Source of the DNA: an uncultured Solirubrobacter sp.
Lineage (GTDB): Bacteria; Actinomycetota; Thermoleophilia; Solirubrobacterales; Solirubrobacteraceae
NCBI GenBank assembly: GCA_937871635.1
Contig: CALMNS010000827.1
Coordinates: 1 to 5,659 of the forward strand
Length of the DNA: 5,659 nt
Reading direction: 5' to 3'
In this document: positions 1-5,372 of the stretch, in pieces
How positions within the stretch are numbered: position 1 is the first letter of the stretch
Layout of the letters: each line of letters opens with the position of its first letter
Translations under genes and position numbers: made by a program
Notes under the pieces: model-generated
Database searches by the model: none
Seen by the model: the letters and a program-made list of their open reading frames with translations, nothing else
Told to the model about the DNA's origin: nothing

Positions 1-347
1 CGCTCGAGCCCGTGAGCCTGCCGCCCGGCGGACGGGCGCAGGTGGCCACGGGGATCGCCGTCGAGCTCCCGGCGGGGCACGCGGGGTGGGTCGTCCCGCG
101 CTCCGGCCTCGCCCACCGGCACGGCGTCGCGCTGGTCAACGCCCCCGGGCTGATCGACCCCGGCTACCGCGGGGAGGTCAAGGTGCTGCTGCTCAACACG
201 GACCGCGCGGCCCAGGTCGACATCGCCGCCGGCGACCGCATCGCCCAGCTCGTCGTCAGCCCGATCGCGGCGCCGGCGGTGGTCGAGGTCGAGGCGCTGA
301 CCCAGAGCGCCCGGGCCGCCGGCGGCTTCGGCTCCTCGGGGCGATGA
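1..347 (+). CDS. dut: dUTP diphosphatase (dUTPase), 5'-truncated by the window edge
   Basis: The enzyme hydrolyses dUTP to dUMP and pyrophosphate, which keeps uracil out of DNA and supplies dUMP for thymidylate synthesis. It is a cytosolic homotrimer. Four of the five trimeric-dUTPase motifs are visible: motif 2 PRSGLA (96-113); motif 3 GLIDPGYRGEV, with its catalytic Asp and substrate-binding Tyr (about 147-179); motif 4 GDRIAQLVV (about 231-257); and the C-terminal flexible motif 5 RAAGGFGSSGR just before the TGA at 345-347. Motif 1 and the start codon lie left of the window. The open frame continues to base 3 upstream of the GTG at 12, and about 115 of the usual 145-155 residues are present, so that GTG is internal and not the start. 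Motif 5 has RA where RG is common, a mild variation. The downstream VOC gene is 30 bp away on the same strand and may be co-transcribed. Confidence 0.95.
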   Translation, partial: LEPVSLPPGGRAQVATGIAVELPAGHAGWVVPRSGLAHRHGVALVNAPGLIDPGYRGEVKVLLLNTDRAAQVDIAAGDRIAQLVVSPIAAPAVVEVEALTQSARAAGGFGSSGR

Positions 348-351
348 GTTC

Positions 352-369
352 GGGCCCCCGCGGGGGTCT
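352..369 (+). repeat. GC-rich palindrome and possible hairpin between dut and the VOC gene
   Basis: A perfect 12-bp palindrome, CCCCCGCGGGGG, lies at 355-366. As RNA, four C-G pairs close a CGCG loop, and G-C and G-U pairs extend the stem to 352/369. It sits 9 nt before the VOC start codon and has no U-tract after it. It could lower translation of the VOC gene, act as a weak attenuator, or be chance in GC-rich DNA. No strong Shine-Dalgarno is seen before the ATG at 378. Confidence 0.3.
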
Positions 370-377
370 CTGCTCCT

Positions 378-761
378 ATGTTCGGAGACACGAAGGCCTT
401 CAGCGGATTCTCGACCAACGACCTCGACGCGACGGAGCGCTTCTATCGCGACACGCTCGGGCTCGAGGTGGTCCGCGAGGGGGAGCCGATGGACCTCATC
501 GGTCTCCGGCTCGCCACGGGCGGCGAGGTCCTGATCTACCCCAAGGGCGAGGACCACGTGCCCGCCGAGTTCACCGTCCTGAACTTCCCGGTCGACGACA
601 TCGAGGCCGCCGTCGACGGTCTGGTGGAGCGCGGCGTCACCTTCGACCGCCCCGACGGCTTCCCGCTCGACGAGCGCGGCATCATGCGCGAGGGCGGGCC
701 GCTGATCGCCTGGTTCCGGGACCCGGCCGGCAACGTCCTGTCCGTGCTGCAGGAGCGCTGA
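378..761 (+). CDS. VOC superfamily (glyoxalase/bleomycin-resistance fold) protein
   Basis: This 127-residue protein has the length of a single two-repeat VOC module. The first beta-alpha-beta unit is AFSGFSTNDLDATERFYRDT (about residues 7-26) followed by LGLEV. The second starts at TVLNFPVDDIEAAVDGLVERG (about 65-85) and ends with the typical strand AWFRDPAGNVLSVLQ (about 110-124). VOC proteins range from metal-dependent isomerases and dioxygenases to drug-binding and non-catalytic proteins. The usual metal ligands appear absent: Phe/Ser stand where the first-strand His is expected, no His is in the second repeat's first strand, and Ser replaces the Glu of the common GNxxE end. A non-metal or binding role is therefore more likely than a glyoxalase I (inferred from alignment by eye). 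ATG at 378 is the only sensible start, 30 bp after dut. The TGA lies inside a hairpin. The substrate cannot be named. Confidence 0.85.
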   Translation: MFGDTKAFSGFSTNDLDATERFYRDTLGLEVVREGEPMDLIGLRLATGGEVLIYPKGEDHVPAEFTVLNFPVDDIEAAVDGLVERGVTFDRPDGFPLDERGIMREGGPLIAWFRDPAGNVLSVLQER

Positions 762-784
762 GCCGGCCGAGATCGGCTCAGCGC
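755..784 (+). terminator. Perfect 11-bp hairpin overlapping the VOC stop codon
   Basis: GCGCTGAGCCG (755-765) pairs perfectly with CGGCTCAGCGC (774-784) around an 8-nt loop. The VOC stop codon TGA (759-761) is inside the left arm. No U-tract follows, which is common for terminators of high-GC actinobacteria. The position at the end of the rightward unit supports a terminator or 3'-end-stabilising role for the dut-VOC transcript. Confidence 0.6.
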
Positions 785-793
785 CCTCGAGCG

Positions 794-818
794 GGGGCGC
801 GCCCCGTGGGCGCGCCCC
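794..818. terminator. Perfect 11-bp hairpin between convergent genes, likely bidirectional terminator
   Basis: GGGGCGCGCCC (794-804) and GGGCGCGCCCC (808-818) form a perfect all-GC stem around a 3-nt loop. It lies 11 nt beyond the stop of the leftward lipoprotein gene and 32 nt beyond the stop of the rightward VOC gene, so it is placed to end both transcripts. A further 12-bp palindrome, GCCCGGCCGGGC (819-830), abuts it and touches the lipoprotein stop codon. There is no T-run on either strand, so classical intrinsic termination is not certain. Confidence 0.65.
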
Positions 819-829
819 GCCCGGCCGGG

Positions 830-1807
830 CTACTTGACGAAGCCGGACTCCTTGAGGTAGGCCGCGGCGACCTCCTCGGGCTTCTGCTTCTCGAGCTCGA
901 CGCGGCGGTTGAGCTCGCGCATGGCCACCTCGCTGAGCCCGTCCTGGACCATCAGGATGGCCTCCTGGCCCTTCGGTCCGATCTTCTGGATCGCGTCGTT
1001 GCGGACGCCGAAGGAGATGTTGTAGGGCGGGAAGAGCTTCTTGTCGTCCTGGTAGCCGACGTACTTGTCGGTCAGGGCGAGCTGGGCGTCGGTGGAGAAG
1101 GCGAAGGTGAGGTCCGACGTGCCCTTGTCGAGGTCGTTGAACTTGCCCTCGGAGGAGACGAACTTGCCCTTGTAGCCGTAGGTCTCCTTGAGGCCGAGCA
1201 GGCAGTCCGTGCGCTGGCGGCACTCCGGGAAGCCGGAGACGGACAGGTCCGGCGCCTTGGCGAACAGCTCGCTGAGCGTCTTCGGGTTGCCGGCCTTCTC
1301 CGCCGTCTCGACCGTGGAGGAGATCCGGAAGGTGTTCTCGAACGGGGTGCGCTTGAGCGCGGTGATGTCCTCCCTGGCGTACTCGGCCTTGACCTGCTCG
1401 TAGGCCGCGTCGGGATCCTTCGGGACGTCGGCGGTCTTCACGTCGAAGAAGGAGGTCAGCGCCGTGCCGGTGTACTCCGGGTAGGCGTCGATCTGGCCAC
1501 CCTTGAGCGCCTTGTAGGCGATCTGCTCCGACCCGAGGTTCAGGCGCTTCTGGACCGTGAACCCGGCCGCCTCGAGCGTCTGGGCGTAGATCTCGCCGAG
1601 GATGTACTGCTCCGTGAAGTTCTTCGAGCCGATGGTGATGGTGCCCTTGTCGGCGTTGGCCGGATCGGACTGGATCTGCTTCTCGGCGGCCGGCTCGGCG
1701 GCCGCACCGCCCCCGCCGCCAGTCTCCTCGGCGTCGTCGCCGCAGGCGGCGAGCAGGAGTGCGGTGAGCAGCGCGAGCAGCGCGATGAACGGCGTGGATC
1801 GTCTCAT
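830..1807 (-). CDS. Osmoprotectant (glycine betaine/choline-type) ABC transporter substrate-binding lipoprotein
   Basis: This 325-residue protein is the extracytoplasmic solute receptor of the importer encoded just upstream, of the OpuAC/ProX-like family (OpuCC, OsmX/OsmF). A lipoprotein signal occupies residues 1-22: RR, a hydrophobic core and lipobox LAAC with Cys22 as lipidation site. A Gly/Ala/Glu-rich linker follows (about 23-54). The binding domain begins at TITIGSKNFTEQYILGEIYA (56-75), the hallmark first strand and helix of this family, and continues with YKALKGGQIDAYPEYTGTAL (98-117), the second hallmark. Cys196 and Cys202 (ECRQRTDC) are close together in an exported domain and could form a disulfide. 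The ATG at 1807 overlaps the permease stop as ATGA. An AAAGGG at 1825-1820 is a weak, rather distant ribosome site. The exact ligand (glycine betaine, choline, carnitine, ectoine or similar) cannot be read from sequence alone. The gene ends 11 nt before a strong hairpin. Confidence 0.93.
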   Translation of the reverse strand: MRRSTPFIALLALLTALLLAACGDDAEETGGGGGAAAEPAAEKQIQSDPANADKGTITIGSKNFTEQYILGEIYAQTLEAAGFTVQKRLNLGSEQIAYKALKGGQIDAYPEYTGTALTSFFDVKTADVPKDPDAAYEQVKAEYAREDITALKRTPFENTFRISSTVETAEKAGNPKTLSELFAKAPDLSVSGFPECRQRTDCLLGLKETYGYKGKFVSSEGKFNDLDKGTSDLTFAFSTDAQLALTDKYVGYQDDKKLFPPYNISFGVRNDAIQKIGPKGQEAILMVQDGLSEVAMRELNRRVELEKQKPEEVAAAYLKESGFVK

Positions 1808-2565
1808 AGTGCGGGGGAGCCCTTTCTCGGCGAGAGGATGCCGCGCCGTGGAGTCGGCGCAGTGCGGGCCACCTTGAGGCCCTTAGGAGTGAGCGCCTGC
1901 TGAAGGCGGGAGAACCCGATGTCCACGAAGATGGTCAGCACCGCCACGACGATCGCCGCGCCCAGCTGCCCCTGGAAGCCGTAGGTCTGGGGGGTGACGA
2001 TGGGCTCGCCCAGGGTCTGGACGTTGGCCAGCGGGGCGATCGTCGCCGTGGCCACCACGTTCACGCTCGCGGTGCGGATGCCGCCGAAGATGAGCGGGAG
2101 GGCGAGCGGGAAGCGGACCTTGCGCACGATCTCCGAGCCCGTCATCCCCATGCCGCGGGCGGCGTCGACCGTGTCGCGGTCCACCTGCTGCACGCCGACG
2201 TAGGTGTTCGTGAGGATGGGCGGGATGGCCAGCAGCACGAGGACGAGGATCACGTTCCCGGGGCCGACCCCGATGAAGGCGATGAAGAACGCCAGCAGCG
2301 CGAGCGACGGGACGGCGCGGCCGACGTTCGAGGTCGAGATCGCGAGGAACTCGCCCTTGCCCTTGTGGCCGAGGATGAGGCCGATGGGGACGGCGATGGC
2401 CAGCGCGATGGCCACGGCGACCACCGAGATCCACAGGTGGGTCCAGCCGAACCCCAGGAGCTCCGGGATGCCGCCGATCTGCACGCCACCGCTGACCGAC
2501 TCGCGCTCCTGGAAGATGAACTCGATGGCGCCGCCGAAGTCGCCGAGGATGCCGAAGACGCTCAC
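1804..2565 (-). CDS. Osmoprotectant ABC transporter permease, second subunit
   Basis: This 253-residue inner-membrane subunit is of the OpuBB/OpuCB/OsmW-YehW permease type. A hydrophilic amphipathic N-terminus (about 1-41) precedes the first membrane segment (about 44-66). More segments follow at about 85-99, 103-118, 163-180 and 211-230. The coupling EAA loop that contacts the ATPase is DAARGMGMTGSEIVRKVRFP with following LALP (134-157). The C-terminus ends in a basic Arg/Lys/Pro-rich tail. The start is GTG at 2565. The same frame stays open to 2778, but it contains no ATG, GTG or TTG between there and 2565, and the extra stretch is an Arg/Ser-rich shadow of the upstream permease. No good Shine-Dalgarno precedes the GTG; it overlaps the stop of a 19-codon mini-ORF as GTGA. 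The stop overlaps the lipoprotein start (ATGA). It probably pairs with the other permease as a heterodimer. Confidence 0.93.
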   Translation of the reverse strand: MSVFGILGDFGGAIEFIFQERESVSGGVQIGGIPELLGFGWTHLWISVVAVAIALAIAVPIGLILGHKGKGEFLAISTSNVGRAVPSLALLAFFIAFIGVGPGNVILVLVLLAIPPILTNTYVGVQQVDRDTVDAARGMGMTGSEIVRKVRFPLALPLIFGGIRTASVNVVATATIAPLANVQTLGEPIVTPQTYGFQGQLGAAIVVAVLTIFVDIGFSRLQQALTPKGLKVARTAPTPRRGILSPRKGSPAL

Positions 2566-2621
2566 GCGAGCACCGTCGCGTTCGTCGGGACGTCCCGCGC
2601 GGAGGAACCGCGGGCCCTCAT
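2562..2621 (-). CDS. 19-codon mini-ORF bridging the two permease genes (possible translational coupler)
   Basis: Between the permease genes, an ATG at 2621 overlaps the upstream stop (ATGA at 2621-2618). It opens a frame encoding MRARGSSARDVPTNATVLA. Its TGA (2564-2562) overlaps the GTG of the second permease (GTGA at 2565-2562). The peptide resembles no family I know and has no membrane segment. Within it lie a 12-bp palindrome, CGGGACGTCCCG (2586-2597), and an inverted repeat (2594-2599 with 2609-2614). Ribosomes reading this frame would melt these structures and end exactly at the next start. A coupling role is inferred; chance, or a small indel relative to relatives that lengthen the second permease, are alternatives. 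Confidence 0.3.
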   Translation of the reverse strand: MRARGSSARDVPTNATVLA

Positions 2622-3328
2622 GCCGGCGCCGCCCGCTGCCAGGTGGTGACCGAGCGCTGGACGAGCAGCAGGACCAGGTCGAAGGCGGCCGCCAGGAGGA
2701 CGGCGAGCCCGCCCGCGACGACGACGTTCGACCTGAAGAACCGGTCGGTGAGGATCTCCGAGCCCAGCCCGCCGCCACCGGCGAAGACGGCGAGCGTCGC
2801 CAGCCCCACGGTGGTCGAGAAGGCGATCCGCAGGCCCGCGAGGATCTCCGGCACCGCGAGCGGGAGCTCGACCCGGCGCAGGATCTGGCGGTCGGTGAGG
2901 CCCTGCCCGCGGGCCGCGTCGACGATCTCGGCGGGCACGTTGCGCAGCCCGTCGGTGATGTTGCGGAAGATGATCAGCAGCGTGTAGGAGACGAGCGCGA
3001 CGATGGCGGTCTGGTTGCCCAGCCCCGTGATGGGCTGCAGGAGGAAGAACGCGGCCACCGAGGGGATCGCGTAGAGGATCCCGGTCCCGGTGATGATCGG
3101 GCCCGTCAGCCAGCGGCGCCGGTGAGCGATCAAGGCGAGGGCGAGGGCGATGGCGAACCCGATGACCACGGATACGACGGTCAGGTAGACGTGCTCGCCG
3201 AGCGGACCGAGGTAGCGGTCGAAGTTGTCGGCGATCCAGCCCGGACAGAAGCCGTTCTCGGCCACGCAGGACGCATCGCCCTCCGCCGGGTCCTGGATGT
3301 CGAGCTGGGCGAGGACCGAGGGGATCAA
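2618..3328 (-). CDS. Osmoprotectant ABC transporter permease, first subunit
   Basis: This 236-residue membrane subunit is of the OpuBB/OsmY-YehY type. Residues 1-45 are mostly polar and carry Cys21 and Cys28 in CVAENGFCPGW. Membrane segments lie at about 47-68, 84-98, 106-121, 170-187 and 202-223. The EAA coupling loop is DAARGQGLTDRQILRRVELP plus LAVP (137-160). The frame stays open far upstream inside the ATPase gene, but that part is an Arg/Pro-rich shadow. The chosen start is TTG at 3328, which overlaps the ATPase stop as TTGA. The next candidate, GTG at 3265, would remove the Cys-containing segment, which from memory resembles N-termini of related actinobacterial permeases. No Shine-Dalgarno is seen, so translation is probably coupled to the ATPase. 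The two permeases differ clearly in their N-termini and loops, so they are paralogous partners and not a recent duplication. Confidence 0.92.
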   Translation of the reverse strand: MIPSVLAQLDIQDPAEGDASCVAENGFCPGWIADNFDRYLGPLGEHVYLTVVSVVIGFAIALALALIAHRRRWLTGPIITGTGILYAIPSVAAFFLLQPITGLGNQTAIVALVSYTLLIIFRNITDGLRNVPAEIVDAARGQGLTDRQILRRVELPLAVPEILAGLRIAFSTTVGLATLAVFAGGGGLGSEILTDRFFRSNVVVAGGLAVLLAAAFDLVLLLVQRSVTTWQRAAPA

Positions 3329-4530
3329 CTGGCTTCGAGGAAGTCGGCCGAGGTGGGTGCGGTGGTCGCCAGCGTGTGGTCGTGCAGCACGTGGGAGATG
3401 ACCTCGAGCGAGAGCACCCCGGTCACGTGACCGCGCGAGTTCACCACCGGGGCGTAGCGGGTCTCCGTGGCCAGCAGGTCCGACAGCGCGTCGCGCAGGA
3501 TGTCGTCGAGCTCGACGAGGGGCTCGGCCGGGGAGCGCAGGTCCTTGCGCACCCGCTCGGCACGCAGCGCGCCTTCGGAGAGCCACCCGATCGGGCGCTG
3601 GGCGTCGTCGACGAGCAGCGGGATCTTGACGTCGGCGTCCTCGAGCTTGGCGCGCACCTCGGCGACCGGGTCGCCGACCTTCACGGTGGCCGCCGTCCAC
3701 AGGTCGATGTCGCGCACGCGCTGGAGCGCGAGCCGCTTGAGGGCGCGGTCGGCGCCCACGAAGTCCTCGACGAACTGGTCGGCGGGGGCCATCAGGAGCT
3801 CCGCCGGCGGCGCGTACTGGGCGAGGATGCCGCCCTTCTTGAGCACGGCCACGCGATCGCCCATCTTGATCGCCTCGTCGATGTCGTGGGTGACGAAGAC
3901 GACCGTCTTGCGGATCTCCCGCTGGAGGCGGAGGAACTCGTTCTGGAGGCGCTCGCGGTTGATCGGGTCGATGGCGCCGAACGGCTCGTCCATGAGCATG
4001 AGCGGCGGATCGGCGGCGAGCGCCCGGGCCACGCCCACGCGCTGACGCATGCCGCCCGACAGCTGGGCCGGATAGCGGTCGCGGGTCTCGTCGGGATCGA
4101 GCGAGACGAGCTCGAGCAGCTCGTCGACCCGGCTGCGCATGCGAGCCTTGTCCCACCCGAGCAGCTTGGGCACCGTCGAGATGTTGTCCGCGATGGTGAG
4201 GTGCGGGAAGAGGCCGATCTGCTGGATCGCGTAGCCCACGTTCCGGCGCAGCTCGGCGGGGGACTTCGCGTTGACGCTCTCGCCGCCGAGGAGGATGTCC
4301 CCCTCGGTGATGTCGATCATCCGGTTGACCATCCGCATGGCGGTGGTCTTGCCGCAGCCCGAGGGGCCGACCAGCACGCAGATCTCACCGGCCGGCACGT
4401 GGAAGGACAGGTGCTCGATGACCGGCTCGGAGGCGCCCGGATACTGCTTGGTGACGTCGCGGAACTCGAGCTCGACGGCCTCGGTCTGTGCGGACGACCC
4501 CTCGGTCTGGGCGATGGCGGATGGGGTCAA
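3325..4530 (-). CDS. Osmoprotectant ABC transporter ATP-binding protein with C-terminal CBS domains (OpuCA/OsmV-like)
   Basis: This 401-residue cytoplasmic ATPase energises the importer. Visible motifs, numbered from the TTG start: A-loop Tyr30, Walker A GPSGCGKTT (55-63), Q-loop in IQQIGLFPH (102-110), ABC signature LSGGM (157-161) followed by RQRVGVARAL, Walker B LMLMDE (177-182), D-loop (185-188) and switch His215. After the nucleotide-binding domain come two CBS-like repeats (about 270-323 and 335-385). The second is the clearer one, with YAPVVNSRGHVTGVLS. In related OpuA/OpuC transporters the CBS region senses ionic strength or cyclic di-AMP; that role here is inferred. The start is TTG at 4530, because GAGGAG stands 8 nt before it. 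A GTG at 4560 in the same frame would add 10 residues, but has GGAAGG directly abutting it and lies in the inverted repeat. It is the first gene of the cassette; its stop overlaps the permease start (TTGA). Confidence 0.94.
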   Translation of the reverse strand: MTPSAIAQTEGSSAQTEAVELEFRDVTKQYPGASEPVIEHLSFHVPAGEICVLVGPSGCGKTTAMRMVNRMIDITEGDILLGGESVNAKSPAELRRNVGYAIQQIGLFPHLTIADNISTVPKLLGWDKARMRSRVDELLELVSLDPDETRDRYPAQLSGGMRQRVGVARALAADPPLMLMDEPFGAIDPINRERLQNEFLRLQREIRKTVVFVTHDIDEAIKMGDRVAVLKKGGILAQYAPPAELLMAPADQFVEDFVGADRALKRLALQRVRDIDLWTAATVKVGDPVAEVRAKLEDADVKIPLLVDDAQRPIGWLSEGALRAERVRKDLRSPAEPLVELDDILRDALSDLLATETRYAPVVNSRGHVTGVLSLEVISHVLHDHTLATTAPTSADFLEAS

Positions 4531-4538
4531 GTTGTCTG

Positions 4539-4544
4539 CTCCTC
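4539..4544 (-). promoter_or_regulatory. Ribosome binding site GAGGAG of the transporter ATPase gene
   Basis: GAGGAG on the minus strand is followed by 8 nt and then TTG at 4530. It is the strongest Shine-Dalgarno match in the cassette and decides for the TTG start over the in-frame GTG at 4560. The downstream genes lack comparably good and well-placed sites. Confidence 0.75.
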
Positions 4545-4550
4545 GGCCGG

Positions 4551-4575
4551 GTCGACGCACCCTTCCGGCGTCGAC
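4551..4575 (-). repeat. Inverted repeat in the transporter leader
   Basis: GTCGACGC and GCGTCGAC form perfect 8-bp arms (4551-4558 and 4568-4575) around a 9-nt spacer. Each arm contains the palindrome GTCGAC. The repeat ends 6 nt before the GAGGAG ribosome site of the ATPase gene. It could be an operator for a dimeric regulator or a leader hairpin that affects initiation. Neither is shown by the sequence alone. Confidence 0.4.
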
Positions 4576-4628
4576 GCTCGCGCTGAGAATACCTGGTGAA
4601 CGGATAGGACGTGTCGGTTGGGAGCCCG

Positions 4629-5372
4629 CTAGAGCCCCGCGGCGCGCCGGGCGGCTCGGTGCGCACCGGATTCCAGCGTGTCGTCGAGCGGCGCCAGCGC
4701 GCCGGGTTCGCGCCCGGTGGCGGTGGCGATCAGCCAGTCCGCGAACCAGGTGTTCTTCGGCAGCAGCGGCCCGTGCAGGTAGGTCCCGACGACGTTCCCG
4801 GACCGCACCCCCTCGCGACCGTCGGCCCCGTCGTTGCCGTGCCCGGCGAGGACCCGCCCGAGCGGCTGCGCGCCAGGACCCAGGCGCGTGCGGCCCGCGT
4901 GGTTCTCGAAGCCCGCGAGCACCCCGGGACCGTCCAGCCCGGGGAGCTCGACCTCGATGGCGACGTTGCCGATGAGCCGCGGGCCGTCCTCGCGGACCGT
5001 CTCGAGGTCGACGAGCCCGACGCCCGGCAGCCGCTCGGCGCCCATCGCGTAGCCGTGGCCGAGGAGCTGGTAGCCGCCGCAGACCGCGAGCACGACCTTG
5101 CCGGCCGCCGCCGCGGCGTGCAGGGCGTCGCGCTTGGCGGGGGAGGCGAGGTCCTGGGCGCAGAGGGCCTGGTCGCGGTCCTGCCCGCCGCCGATGTAGA
5201 TGAGGTCGTGCGCGGCCGGGTCCAGCGGCTCGCCGATCCCCGCGCCCGTGAGCTCGAAGCCGAGCCCGCGCCAGGCGCAGCGCCGCTCGAGCACCTGGAG
5301 GTTGCCCCGGTCGGCGTAGATGTTCATCAGGTCGGGATAGAGCGCGCAGACGCGCAGGACGTCACGCGGCAC
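4629..5372 (-). CDS. gatD: GatD-like glutamine amidotransferase (lipid II isoglutaminyl synthase, glutaminase subunit)
   Basis: This 247-residue cytoplasmic class I glutamine amidotransferase is of the CobB/CobQ-like family. GatD releases ammonia from glutamine; its partner MurT uses it to convert the D-glutamate of lipid II to D-isoglutamine in Gram-positive peptidoglycan. The N-terminus RVCALYPDLMNIYADRGNLQ (7-26) is the GatD signature. Further motifs are IGGGQDRDQ (60-68), the nucleophile elbow AVCGGYQLLG with Cys98 (96-105), FENHAGRT (155-162) and TYLHGPLLPKN with catalytic His200 (197-207). Length fits the family (about 240-250). The start is GTG at 5372, overlapping the upstream gene by 11 nt; GAGG at 5388-5385 is a rather distant ribosome site. 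MurT often sits next to GatD, but the upstream neighbour here does not look like MurT. A cobyric-acid-synthase-like role is the main alternative; the short length and N-terminus argue against it. Confidence 0.88.
   Translation of the reverse strand: MPRDVLRVCALYPDLMNIYADRGNLQVLERRCAWRGLGFELTGAGIGEPLDPAAHDLIYIGGGQDRDQALCAQDLASPAKRDALHAAAAAGKVVLAVCGGYQLLGHGYAMGAERLPGVGLVDLETVREDGPRLIGNVAIEVELPGLDGPGVLAGFENHAGRTRLGPGAQPLGRVLAGHGNDGADGREGVRSGNVVGTYLHGPLLPKNTWFADWLIATATGREPGALAPLDDTLESGAHRAARRAAGL

Larger units (their letters stand above)
4531..4628 (-). promoter_or_regulatory. 98-bp intergenic leader, likely site of the transporter promoter
   Basis: This is the only sizeable gap in the leftward block, between the gatD stop and the ATPase start, so a promoter for the transporter is expected here. 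On the minus strand a TATTCT (4591-4586) resembles a -10 box. No convincing -35 box lies 16-19 nt upstream, and the nearest hexamers (ACACGT, GACACG) are poor. No terminator hairpin for gatD is evident, so read-through from gatD is also possible. Confidence 0.35.

Noticed and set aside
86..1903. A 605-codon open frame on the plus strand
   Set aside because: It is out of frame with dut and the VOC gene and antisense to the lipoprotein gene. Its product is Arg/Pro/Gly-rich and then Leu/Val/Glu-rich without family motifs, as expected of a GC-driven shadow frame.
2566..2778. Longer N-terminus for the second permease
   Set aside because: The extra frame overlaps the upstream permease by about 160 bases and yields Arg/Ser/Pro-rich sequence. 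It has no start codon between 2778 and the GTG at 2565.
2204..3430. A 408-codon plus-strand open frame opposite the permeases
   Set aside because: It is antisense to two well-supported permeases and its composition is dominated by Arg, Gly, Asp and Pro. There is no ribosome site or motif to support it.
3329..4156. Fusion of the first permease to a long upstream domain
   Set aside because: The open frame continues upstream, but it runs inside the ATPase gene in another frame and encodes Arg/Pro-rich nonsense. The permease-like sequence begins right at the ATPase stop.
4531..4560. GTG at 4560 as the ATPase start
   Set aside because: GGAAGG abuts the GTG without spacing and the codon lies in the inverted repeat, while GAGGAG is 8 nt before the TTG at 4530. 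The extra residues have no resemblance to the family.
3376..4599. A 407-codon plus-strand open frame opposite the ATPase gene
   Set aside because: The minus strand carries a complete ATPase with all expected motifs. The plus-strand product is His/Gly/Asp/Leu-biased low-complexity sequence and has no recognisable domain.
4615..4645. Terminator hairpin after gatD
   Set aside because: GGGCTC occurs twice as a direct repeat around the stop codon and not as an inverted one, so it cannot form a stem.
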